From the NCBI GenBank assembly GCA_001769535.1, contig MEOH01000016.1, forward strand, positions 1-64,000: a stretch of DNA of 64,000 nt, read 5' to 3'. The notes under the pieces were generated by a model that saw only the letters and a list, made by a program, of their open reading frames with translations, searched no databases and had not been told where the DNA came from. Made by a program: the position numbers and the translations under genes. Positions 27,987 to 35,728 of this stretch are shown here, in pieces. Numbering within the stretch: the stretch's first letter is position 1; every line of letters begins with the position of its first letter. This DNA comes from Bacteroidetes bacterium GWF2_38_335. Its GTDB lineage: Bacteria; Bacteroidota; Bacteroidia; Bacteroidales; GWF2-38-335.

Positions 27987-29255
27987 TTAATGTTTGTTGC
28001 TTTTATTCTCATTTCTTTTGTTGCTCATATTTGCACCTTTTTTTCTGAAGGGTTTTCCTTTACCTGAAAATTTTCTGTGTGGCTTTTCTGAACCATGTTC
28101 CATCCATTCGGGTCCCTTATCAAAACCCTCAGGAAGCGGAATTTTCGGAACTTCTCTTTCAATCAAAGATTCTATTCTTTTAAATTTCAGCATATCATCG
28201 GGATTGACGAAAGTAAGTGCCACTCCGCTAGTCTCGGCTCTGGCAGTACGTCCCACACGATGCACATAATCCTCAGCATCACCCGGAACGTCAAAATTAA
28301 TTACCAGATTAATATCTTTCACATCAATACCTCTGGACAGCACGTCTGTGGCAACCAAAACCCTTATTTTTCTTGACTTAAACCGCAAAAGCACGTCTTC
28401 CCTTTCGCTCTGCTCAAGGTCTGAGGATATTTTTTCCACAGGATATCCTTTACCTTTTAAGGTACGTGCAATTTCGGATACTTTTTTCTTTGTAGAGCCA
28501 AAAATAAGTATGCTTTTATAATCAGGTTTATCGTTGATCAGTTTATTAATGAGGGGTATTTTCTGGTTATCATAAACAAGGTAGGCAGCCTGCAACACAC
28601 CTTCGGCCGGCTTTGACATGGAAATACTCACTTCGGCGGGATCAGACAAAATCATCTTTGCCATTGATTTTATCCTTGAAGGCATGGTTGCCGAAAACAT
28701 GAGGGTTTGTCTCTTTTTTGGCAAGGCAGCTATTATTTTCATGATATCATCATAAAAACCTATATCCAGCATACGGTCGGCTTCATCTAGCACGAGGTGT
28801 TTAAGATCTGAAAAATCCACATATCCCATGTTGATGTGGGAAATCAGCTTTCCGGGCGTAGCCACGATGATATCAGCGCCTTCGGTGAGTGCTTTTTTTT
28901 GCGTTACCCATGAAAGTCCGTCATTATCACCACCGTAAACAGCGAGCGAACCGATAGTTGTTGAGTAGGCAATTCCCTGAATCTCCTGATCAATTTGTAT
29001 TGCCAATTCTCTTGTAGGAACCAATACCAACGTGTTAATCTTACCTAAACGGTCTTTAAGAATATTATTCAATATAGGCAGTAAAAATGCGGCAGTTTTG
29101 CCGGTTCCTGTTTGCGCACAGGCAATCAAATCTTTTCCTGCAATAATTTGAGGAATTGCAAGTTCCTGAATCGGGGTTGCTTTTTCAAATCCCATGTATG
29201 ATATAGCTTCCAGAAGAGACGGAGCCAGTTTTAAATCATCAAACCTCATAAACAC
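27987..29255 (-). CDS. DEAD-box ATP-dependent RNA helicase (RhlE-like)
   Basis: A 422-residue helicase with the two RecA-like domains in order: Q motif GFEKATPIQ, Walker A AQTGTGKT, PTRELA, DEAD in LVLDEADRMLDIGF, SAT (MFSATMP), then ARGxD-like LSRGIDVKD and HRVGRTAR. The basic C-terminal tail (about 385-422, KKGANMSNKRNENKSNKH) is typical of RhlE-type proteins and probably binds RNA. Such helicases act in ribosome assembly and mRNA turnover, particularly in the cold. The start could be Met1 or Met3; both give the same core. Confidence 0.94.
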   Translation of the reverse strand: MFMRFDDLKLAPSLLEAISYMGFEKATPIQELAIPQIIAGKDLIACAQTGTGKTAAFLLPILNNILKDRLGKINTLVLVPTRELAIQIDQEIQGIAYSTTIGSLAVYGGDNDGLSWVTQKKALTEGADIIVATPGKLISHINMGYVDFSDLKHLVLDEADRMLDIGFYDDIMKIIAALPKKRQTLMFSATMPSRIKSMAKMILSDPAEVSISMSKPAEGVLQAAYLVYDNQKIPLINKLINDKPDYKSILIFGSTKKKVSEIARTLKGKGYPVEKISSDLEQSEREDVLLRFKSRKIRVLVATDVLSRGIDVKDINLVINFDVPGDAEDYVHRVGRTARAETSGVALTFVNPDDMLKFKRIESLIEREVPKIPLPEGFDKGPEWMEHGSEKPHRKFSGKGKPFRKKGANMSNKRNENKSNKH

Positions 29256-29306
29256 CTGATTTCTTAATTTTTTATGGCGGTAAAGATAGCTTTTTTTGAT
29301 GGTTTT

Positions 29307-30419
29307 CTATAATTCCTCTGCCAGGGCCTCAAAAACATCTTCCCATACCACTTTGCCTTTTGATTTTCCGAATCTGACGATAATTAGATTTTTATCGGGG
29401 TACACATAAATATATTGACCAAGAATTCCGGCAGCCATAAAATCATTAGATTTTCGGTTCATAAGCCACCACTGATAGCGGTAATTAACCATTTTGCCTT
29501 TAGCCTCGTCAAAGCAAATGCTTGCCCATTTTTCAGGAACGATTTGCTTGCCTTCCCAATTTCCTTTTCTGAGAAACAATCTTCCAAACCTGGCGAAATC
29601 ACGTGCCCTGCCGTTAAGACAACAATAAGCTTTTTCCATTCCGTGCCGTTTGCTGTCAACGCTCCATTTGGCAGAATATTCCATCCCCAGAGGTTTCCAG
29701 ATTTTTTCTTCAAGGTATTGGGATAGATTTTTTCCGGTTGCCCGCATAATAATGATTCCCAAAATCTGGGTATTGTAATTCATATATCTGAAAAAACCTC
29801 TCGGATTTTCAACATCGATGTACAGTTTTTTAATAATTTTTTCAAGGTTTGAACCAAAATAAGCCTTTCCCAGATCACTGAATGGATTCATATAATTTTC
29901 ATTCATCCCAATTCCCGATTCCATATTCAGAACATCCTCTATTGTAATGCAATGGAAAGTTGAATCAATTTCACCAAGTTCGGGAATATACCTGGTTATT
30001 GCATCATTCACGCTGCCTACAGCACGTTCCTCAATGGCAATGCCCATGAGGGCCGAGACGAATGATTTTACCATTGAAAAAGTTGTGACATAAGAATCGC
30101 GGTCGTAATTATTGAAATATTTCTCGTACAAAACCGAATCATTGCGGATAATAATAAAAGCGGATGTTTTATGATCTTCAAAAAAAGTGTTCATCCCATA
30201 TTTTGATGACTGGTACCAAAAAGAGTCGGGAACCAGCTTATTGCAGGTCTTTTCATCAGGATAAATAAAGTTGAAATTCGGATCACCGGGAGAAATTTTA
30301 TGATCAGCAAAAAACCGGTGATCCTTAACCGATGGCACATTAACAAAAAATACCCTTCCCATATAGCATGAAGAAAGCGCCAAAGAAAAAATGATTAAAA
30401 TAGCTGTTATGGTTTTCAT
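29307..30419 (-). CDS. Serine hydrolase, class C beta-lactamase fold
   Basis: A 370-residue predicted lipoprotein (SLALSSC, Cys18) with a beta-lactamase/penicillin-binding-protein-like domain. The S-x-x-K motif is Ser115-Met-Val-Lys118. The second motif is Tyr212-Met-Asn214 or the adjacent Tyr-Asn (YMNYNTQ), as in the esterase/DD-peptidase-like branch. The family covers esterases, DD-peptidases and 6-aminohexanoate-dimer-hydrolase-like enzymes, so the substrate is open. An envelope location is supported by the lipobox. It is 41 bp from the photolyase gene on the same strand; cotranscription is possible. Confidence 0.88.
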   Translation of the reverse strand: MKTITAILIIFSLALSSCYMGRVFFVNVPSVKDHRFFADHKISPGDPNFNFIYPDEKTCNKLVPDSFWYQSSKYGMNTFFEDHKTSAFIIIRNDSVLYEKYFNNYDRDSYVTTFSMVKSFVSALMGIAIEERAVGSVNDAITRYIPELGEIDSTFHCITIEDVLNMESGIGMNENYMNPFSDLGKAYFGSNLEKIIKKLYIDVENPRGFFRYMNYNTQILGIIIMRATGKNLSQYLEEKIWKPLGMEYSAKWSVDSKRHGMEKAYCCLNGRARDFARFGRLFLRKGNWEGKQIVPEKWASICFDEAKGKMVNYRYQWWLMNRKSNDFMAAGILGQYIYVYPDKNLIIVRFGKSKGKVVWEDVFEALAEEL

Positions 30420-30460
30420 GGCAGAAAATTACTCAAAAACAAATTGGTTTGCAAAAAATT

Positions 30461-31768
30461 TTATTCTGCCAAAGCTTTTTTGTAAGTTTTAATTGCCCTG
30501 TCCCTGGCAAATGAGTGTTCGACTATTGGACTGATGTACTTATTCTTTTCAAATTCAGGAATCCATTTATTAATGTACAAAAAATCTTTATCGAATTTTT
30601 TCTGTTGAGTTTCGGGGTTAAACACCCTGAAATATGGAGCCGCATCACAACCGCAACCTGCTGCCCACTGCCAGTTTCCATTATTGGATGACAATTCATA
30701 ATCGAGCAGTTTTTCGGCAAAATAAGCTTCGCCCCACCGCCAATCAATAAGTAAATGCTTGCATAAAAAAGATGCTACAACCATGCGCACCCGGTTGTGC
30801 ATATATCCGGTTTCGTTAAGCTGACGCATTCCGGCATCAACCAAAGGATAGCCGGTTTTTCCCTCACACCAGCATCTAAAATCCTTTTCATTGTTGATCC
30901 ATGAAATGTTGTCATACTTTTTTCTGAAACTTCCGGTAACGACATAAGGAAAATGATAGAGTATCTGCATAAAAAACTCACGCCAGATTAATTCACTCCT
31001 GAAAACCTCACTCTTTTCAGATTGTTTGATCAAATCTCTGACAGAAATGGTTCCGAACCGAAGATGAGCACCGGCATATGTTCCGGCATCCAGCGAAGGT
31101 AAATCTCTGTTTAAAGCATAACTTTTGATATTGTTGCGACAGAATTGTTTTACTTCGATGCTGCTCTCAGAAAATCCAATTTCACTTAGTGATGGAAAAG
31201 TGAATTTTTTTTGAAAAAAATTTTCTTTTCGGGTTCTATACGCTTTTGGCAATCCGGCTTCATTAAACTTTTTGATCCACATTTTTTTATATGGTGTAAA
31301 AACCGTGTATGGTTTTCCTGAAGCGTTTAATATTTCTGCCTGATCAAAAATCACCTGATCTTTAAAAAGATTAAATTCAATACCTTTTTTTTTCATTAAT
31401 CCGGCAATCTCCTGATCACGTTTAATGGCTGAAGGTTCATAATCACGATTAGCAAAAACCGCATTCACCTCATATTTTTCGAGTACCCGGGTCCATACAT
31501 CCTTTACATTTCCCTTAATTGCCAACAGGGAGCTGTTTGATTTAGAAAGTTCATCATTTAATTTCTGTAAACAGGAATAAATAAAGCTCACTCTGGCATC
31601 ATTTGCAGGTAAATCATCAAGTATTTCCTCATCGAAAATAAAAAGCGGAATGCAAGGCAAGCCATCTGAAAGAGCAATATTCAAGGCGGTATTGTCATCA
31701 ATTCGCAAGTCTCTCCTAAACCAGAATACATTCACCTTTTTTTTGAAATCACTTTGCATAAACACCAT
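30461..31768 (-). CDS. Deoxyribodipyrimidine photolyase, class I type
   Basis: A 435-residue flavoprotein of the photolyase/cryptochrome family that repairs UV-induced cyclobutane pyrimidine dimers with blue light. It has an N-terminal alpha/beta antenna domain (VFWFRRDLRIDDNTAL) and a C-terminal FAD domain with GAHLRFGTISVRDL, WREFF, TGYPLVDAGMRQL, HNRVRM and NNGNWQWAAGCGCDAAPYFR followed by FNP. These favour class I CPD photolyase over DASH cryptochrome. The start may be Met1 or Met4 (31759). It is divergent from the Gly-rich Tim44-like gene. The antenna pigment is unknown. Confidence 0.94.
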   Translation of the reverse strand: MVFMQSDFKKKVNVFWFRRDLRIDDNTALNIALSDGLPCIPLFIFDEEILDDLPANDARVSFIYSCLQKLNDELSKSNSSLLAIKGNVKDVWTRVLEKYEVNAVFANRDYEPSAIKRDQEIAGLMKKKGIEFNLFKDQVIFDQAEILNASGKPYTVFTPYKKMWIKKFNEAGLPKAYRTRKENFFQKKFTFPSLSEIGFSESSIEVKQFCRNNIKSYALNRDLPSLDAGTYAGAHLRFGTISVRDLIKQSEKSEVFRSELIWREFFMQILYHFPYVVTGSFRKKYDNISWINNEKDFRCWCEGKTGYPLVDAGMRQLNETGYMHNRVRMVVASFLCKHLLIDWRWGEAYFAEKLLDYELSSNNGNWQWAAGCGCDAAPYFRVFNPETQQKKFDKDFLYINKWIPEFEKNKYISPIVEHSFARDRAIKTYKKALAE

Positions 31769-31841
31769 TTAATTTATGTAACCAATTAATGAGAAAAATC
31801 AAAATTAAGATTAAATTTGATACCCATAAATTATTTCAACC

Positions 31842-33620
31842 ATGAAAAACAAATTTAAAAGACTATTCACCATTCTGTTTTTTCTCCTTTTAACCTGTGA
31901 AGAGCTGTATGCCAGAGTTGGCGGCGGTGGTGGCGGAGGCGGAGGCGGTGGTGGCGGTGGTTCTCATGGTGGCGGTGGCTCCCATGGCGGTGGCGGTGGC
32001 GGAGGAAGCATGCCTCCCTGGATGGTCATTGTGATCATTGCCCTTATTATACTTTTTGTGATTTACGGTAAGCAAAATGCAAAAAAAGAGCGCGAACGAA
32101 GCATTTTAAATCAGATCAATAAAAATAAGCGACCGGGGTTGGAAGAAAGAATGTCTGCTTTTTTAGCTAACAATCCCGAATATAATGAACAGGAGTTTTT
32201 TTCCAAAGTGGAAAAAGCTTTTTACGGAATGCAGGATGCATGGACCAGCAAAAATCTCGTCAAGGCCAGAATGTTCATGTCTGACGGCATGTACCAACGT
32301 CTGAACACCCAAATCGTGATGATGGATAAACTGCAACAGACCAACAGACTTAAGAATATTAAAATTGAAAAAGTATTTCTTGCAGATATTGAGTCTGATG
32401 GTCATTTAGACATTGCCCACGTAGCCATAATGGCATTTATTCAGGATGAATTCATCTCGAAAAAATACCCAAAACTGAATTCGGGTGGTGCAGAATATTT
32501 CACTGAATACTGGAGTTTCATTAAAAAACGCGGTGCAGGCGAAAAAGATATTTATGATTCCAATACTTGTCCCAATTGCGGAGCTCCGCTGGAAGAAAAC
32601 ATCAACGATATATGCCGGTGCAAGGCATGTAATGCACTGGTCAACTCTGGCGAGTATGGCTGGGTGCTTTCAGAAATTACTCAGGCCGATGATTTTGCAG
32701 CAAACAGTCAAAATCCGGTTAATGCCAATATTGAAAATTATCTGAAAAATCCTGAAGATCATTCAAAGCAAGTTATTGAAGATAAGGTAAGCAACGGATT
32801 CCTTCAGTACAAAACAGCTTTTGCTTTTAATGATCCGTTGAAGCTGAAACGGTTTGTGAGTGATGAATTTTATAACAGATTTGCTGAAAGCTGCAAAACC
32901 AACAAACCATTCATTTACAACCGGCTTTTCATCAGGGATGTTTCTGTTTCTCTTATTGTGAGAGTAGGTGAATTTGCCTATGCAGCTGTGAAAGTTTATT
33001 ACTCTTTTCAGAGAATATGGGAAAAGGACAATAAAATTATCGAAATGGATCAGGTTATCAAATCATTCTCTCAGATGGTTTTGGCCAAAAGAAAAATTGA
33101 AACCGGCGCATCAAAAGGTTCTGTTTATAACTTTAAATGTCCAAACTGTGGTGGTCCGGTTGCCGAAACCCCCGATCTGACATGCAGTTTCTGTGGTGCC
33201 ATTTTAAACAGTCCGGATTACGACTGGGTTATTGATGACATCATCAATGTGGAAGATTATAGTGCTGCGATGCAAAAAATCACCAGCAATCTAAAAGGTG
33301 TCGTCATATCAAATGCTTATAAAAGGAGAGATTATGCACTAAACAACATGCTTGTTATATTGGCAGCCGACGGAGTGTTCCAGGAAAAGGAAACCATGTT
33401 TGCCGACGGGGTTGCAAAAAAATGGAATTACAAACCAGAGCAGTTGAAAGAGCTTTATGAGATGGCGAAATCAAAAAGATTAACCATCAGAATGCCCGAC
33501 GACAAAAAGGAAAGGAAAGTTATTTACGAAATGATGGAAACCGCAGCAAAAATTGATGGTGCAATCCAACCCGAAGAACAAGTAATTCTTGATGAAATAA
33601 GGAAGGAGTATCTGGACTAA
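31842..33620 (+). CDS. Gly-rich membrane protein with duplicated Tim44-like/zinc-ribbon modules and TerB-like tail
   Basis: A 592-residue protein. Signal peptide (about 1-25); a Gly run with SHGGGG spacers (26-56); one transmembrane helix (about 60-76); a Tim44/NTF2-like domain (about 95-235); a zinc ribbon CPNC...CKAC (about 243-262) ending GEYGWVLSEI; a second NTF2-like domain (about 290-425); a second ribbon CPNC...CSFC (about 433-450) ending SPDYDWVIDDI; and a helical TerB-like domain (about 485-592). The repeated module-plus-ribbon order shows internal duplication. It resembles proteins named zinc-ribbon transport proteins; the function is not established. ExbB/ExbD/TonB genes follow after 174 bp. 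Confidence 0.8.
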   Translation: MKNKFKRLFTILFFLLLTCEELYARVGGGGGGGGGGGGGGSHGGGGSHGGGGGGGSMPPWMVIVIIALIILFVIYGKQNAKKERERSILNQINKNKRPGLEERMSAFLANNPEYNEQEFFSKVEKAFYGMQDAWTSKNLVKARMFMSDGMYQRLNTQIVMMDKLQQTNRLKNIKIEKVFLADIESDGHLDIAHVAIMAFIQDEFISKKYPKLNSGGAEYFTEYWSFIKKRGAGEKDIYDSNTCPNCGAPLEENINDICRCKACNALVNSGEYGWVLSEITQADDFAANSQNPVNANIENYLKNPEDHSKQVIEDKVSNGFLQYKTAFAFNDPLKLKRFVSDEFYNRFAESCKTNKPFIYNRLFIRDVSVSLIVRVGEFAYAAVKVYYSFQRIWEKDNKIIEMDQVIKSFSQMVLAKRKIETGASKGSVYNFKCPNCGGPVAETPDLTCSFCGAILNSPDYDWVIDDIINVEDYSAAMQKITSNLKGVVISNAYKRRDYALNNMLVILAADGVFQEKETMFADGVAKKWNYKPEQLKELYEMAKSKRLTIRMPDDKKERKVIYEMMETAAKIDGAIQPEEQVILDEIRKEYLD

Positions 33621-33635
33621 AGAAGTGTTATTCAC

Positions 33636-33686
33636 TGTTCCAAGTTACAACTTCTCTCACGACCGAAGGGAGTAAACTTGGAACAG
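33636..33686. repeat. Dispersed inverted-repeat element, copy 2
   Basis: Near-identical to 13632-13682: same TGTTCCAAGTT/AACTTGGAACA arms and centre, with few substitutions. It starts 16 bp after the stop of the Tim44-like gene, so it again sits at a gene's 3' end. Confidence 0.8.
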
Positions 33687-33794
33687 CAGCTATACAATAA
33701 ACCCATTTCAACACACCAATGTTGATAAGTTTACCAAATCACGATTTCAGGGATATTTATTGTATTTAATTTTATTCCCGAATATAATAATATT

Positions 33795-34505
33795 ATGTCT
33801 ATGAATTTTATATTTCTTATTCAACTACTTGGCGTGAATGTTGCCAACGGAGCAGCAGAGAAAACTGTAGAAAATACCGGTGAAGGTTTTTCTTTTTTTG
33901 ACATGGCTTTAAAAGGCGGCTGGATTATGATTCCACTTGCCATTCTTTCAGTTATTGCCGTGTATATTTTTGTGGAAAGGTATCTTGCTATTAATAAAGC
34001 AGCAAAAGAAGAGACCTTATTCATGAACAGTATTAAAGACCATATTTCAAATGGAAGGGTTGACTCAGCACTGTCTGCTTGTAAGTCAACCGAAGGACCC
34101 TTAGCCAGAATGATTGAAAAAGGAATTACCCGATTGGGAAAACCGCTCGAAGATATCAATGCTGCCATTGAAAACGTTGGCAAACTTGAAATTTATAAAC
34201 TCGAAAAAGGTCTGCCCACCTTGGCAACTGTTGCCGGCGGAGCACCAATGCTTGGGTTCCTTGGTACCGTGTTGGGTATGATTACTGCCTTTTATGACAT
34301 GTCAAACGCAGGCGCTAATCTGGATGTTTCACTGCTTTCAAGCGGTATTTATACTGCTTTGGTTACAACAGTTGCCGGACTTATAGTTGGTATTATTGCA
34401 CTGTTCGGATATAATATCCTGGTTGCCCGTGTGGATAAAGTGGTTAACAAACTTGAAGCAAGTTCAACCGATTTCATGGACCTGCTGAATGAACCTGTAA
34501 AATAA
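33795..34505 (+). CDS. exbB: MotA/TolQ/ExbB proton channel family protein
   Basis: A 236-residue inner-membrane protein with three predicted membrane helices (about 40-60, 130-160 and 175-200) and the ExbB/TolQ signature region (PTLATVAGGAPMLGFLGTVL then YTALVTTVAGLIVGI). With ExbD it forms the proton channel that powers TonB or Tol systems. An ExbD gene begins 5 bp later and a TonB-like gene follows, which favours ExbB over TolQ. The N-terminus may act as a signal anchor. Confidence 0.92.
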   Translation: MSMNFIFLIQLLGVNVANGAAEKTVENTGEGFSFFDMALKGGWIMIPLAILSVIAVYIFVERYLAINKAAKEETLFMNSIKDHISNGRVDSALSACKSTEGPLARMIEKGITRLGKPLEDINAAIENVGKLEIYKLEKGLPTLATVAGGAPMLGFLGTVLGMITAFYDMSNAGANLDVSLLSSGIYTALVTTVAGLIVGIIALFGYNILVARVDKVVNKLEASSTDFMDLLNEPVK

Positions 34506-34510
34506 TCAGT

Positions 34511-34918
34511 ATGAACATCAAATCAAGAAATAAAGTTACTGCACAATTCAGTATGTCATCAATGACCGATATTGTTTTCCTGCTCCTGATATTCTTCATG
34601 ATCACCTCTACCCTTGTGCATCCCAATGCCCTGAAGCTTTTGCTGCCAAAAAGCGACGGACAGGTAAGCACCGAAAAACCCATTATTTCCATATCAATTG
34701 ACGACCAGGGCAATAACACATATAGTTATGCCGTTGGTAATGATAGAGTTCCATTTGAAAATGTGGAACAATTATTGAAGGAAAGAATTGGAACCGAAGA
34801 AACCCCAACTGTAGCGCTGCATGTTGACAAGTCGGTTCCGATGGAAGAAGTGGTCAAGGTAATGAATATTGCCAAAGAAAATAAATACAGACTTATCCTG
34901 GCCACTGAAGCAAATTAA
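34511..34918 (+). CDS. exbD: ExbD/TolR biopolymer transport protein
   Basis: A 135-residue protein with a single N-terminal membrane helix (about 17-37) that carries the conserved Asp in SMTDIVFLLLIFFMIT, essential for proton use in this family. A periplasmic ExbD domain follows. It is 5 bp after exbB and 16 bp before the TonB-like gene, a compact energy-transducing operon. Confidence 0.93.
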   Translation: MNIKSRNKVTAQFSMSSMTDIVFLLLIFFMITSTLVHPNALKLLLPKSDGQVSTEKPIISISIDDQGNNTYSYAVGNDRVPFENVEQLLKERIGTEETPTVALHVDKSVPMEEVVKVMNIAKENKYRLILATEAN

Positions 34919-34934
34919 CTTAAAACATTGAGCC

Positions 34935-35645
34935 ATGGAAAAAATTTGGAAAAACAATCGCAGGGGAATTTTAGGAACGTTGGCCTTTCACGGTCTGCTT
35001 GCTTTAATCCTCATCTTTATGTCTTTTAATGCTCCGGAACCTCAGATCGAAGAAGGAATTCTGATTGATTTTGGAACTCAGGACATGGGAAACGACGGGG
35101 GTGGTTCTGACTCTGAAGCGTCAAACTCCGAAACAAACCAAAATGTAGAGGAAAGCGATGGCAATCTTGCTCAGGACTTTGAAGAATCTGCTTTCATTAA
35201 GAAAAACAATAACACTTCCAACAAAACCAATAGCACAAATACCAATAACACAAATACCAATAACGAAAGCAAACTGACATGGGGTCAGGGTAATAATGGA
35301 AATGGCAATAATGGCGGTGATGGTGATGGCGACGGAGATGGCGACGGCGACGGTGACGGCGATGGTGATGGCGACGGACCAAAAGGCAGTCAGACAGTAG
35401 GTGACGGCGCACTGGTTTTTAAACCAAAACCTCCTTGCAATGTGGATGAAACCGGATGGGTGATCATTGAAGTGGAAATTGACAAATCAGGTAAGGTAAC
35501 AAGAGCATATCAGGGCCAAAAGAAAAATATCACAGACCAAAGACAGATTGATTGCGTGAAAAAATCCGCTTATGATGCACGCTATGTGCCCATTTCTGAA
35601 AACATACTCAGAAAACACAATCTGAAATTTGTGTTTGAGCATTAA
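34935..35645 (+). CDS. TonB-like energy transducer with Gly-Asp repeat linker
   Basis: A 236-residue protein. A cytosolic start and one membrane helix (about 13-32, GTLAFHGLLALILIFMSF) lead to a periplasmic linker rich in Asn/Thr and then about ten consecutive Gly-Asp dipeptides (about 131-152). A C-terminal TonB-like domain (about 155-236, with GWVIIEVEIDKSGKV) follows. The linker replaces the usual Pro-rich spacer. With the two upstream genes it forms an ExbB-ExbD-TonB set that would energise outer-membrane receptors. The codon pattern of the Gly-Asp run is an imperfect GATGGC/GACGGC hexamer repeat, prone to in-frame length change. Confidence 0.85.
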   Translation: MEKIWKNNRRGILGTLAFHGLLALILIFMSFNAPEPQIEEGILIDFGTQDMGNDGGGSDSEASNSETNQNVEESDGNLAQDFEESAFIKKNNNTSNKTNSTNTNNTNTNNESKLTWGQGNNGNGNNGGDGDGDGDGDGDGDGDGDGDGPKGSQTVGDGALVFKPKPPCNVDETGWVIIEVEIDKSGKVTRAYQGQKKNITDQRQIDCVKKSAYDARYVPISENILRKHNLKFVFEH

Positions 35646-35667
35646 CATCAAAATTGATCTTCATATG

Positions 35668-35700
35668 AAAATCCAGGTCTGCAGACTTGGATTTTTTTTT
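35668..35700 (+). terminator. Intrinsic terminator of the exbB-exbD-tonB operon
   Basis: Stem AAATCCA/TGGATTT with an inner TCTGCAGA palindrome, followed by nine T residues. It lies 23 bp after the TonB-like stop. Confidence 0.9.
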
Positions 35701-35728
35701 TACTTTTACCCCATAAAAAAATCGTTTC

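Noticed and set aside
31842-33620. Tellurite resistance protein because of the TerB-like tail
   Set aside because: No other ter genes are present; the TerB-like fold is a small part of a larger Tim44/zinc-ribbon protein.
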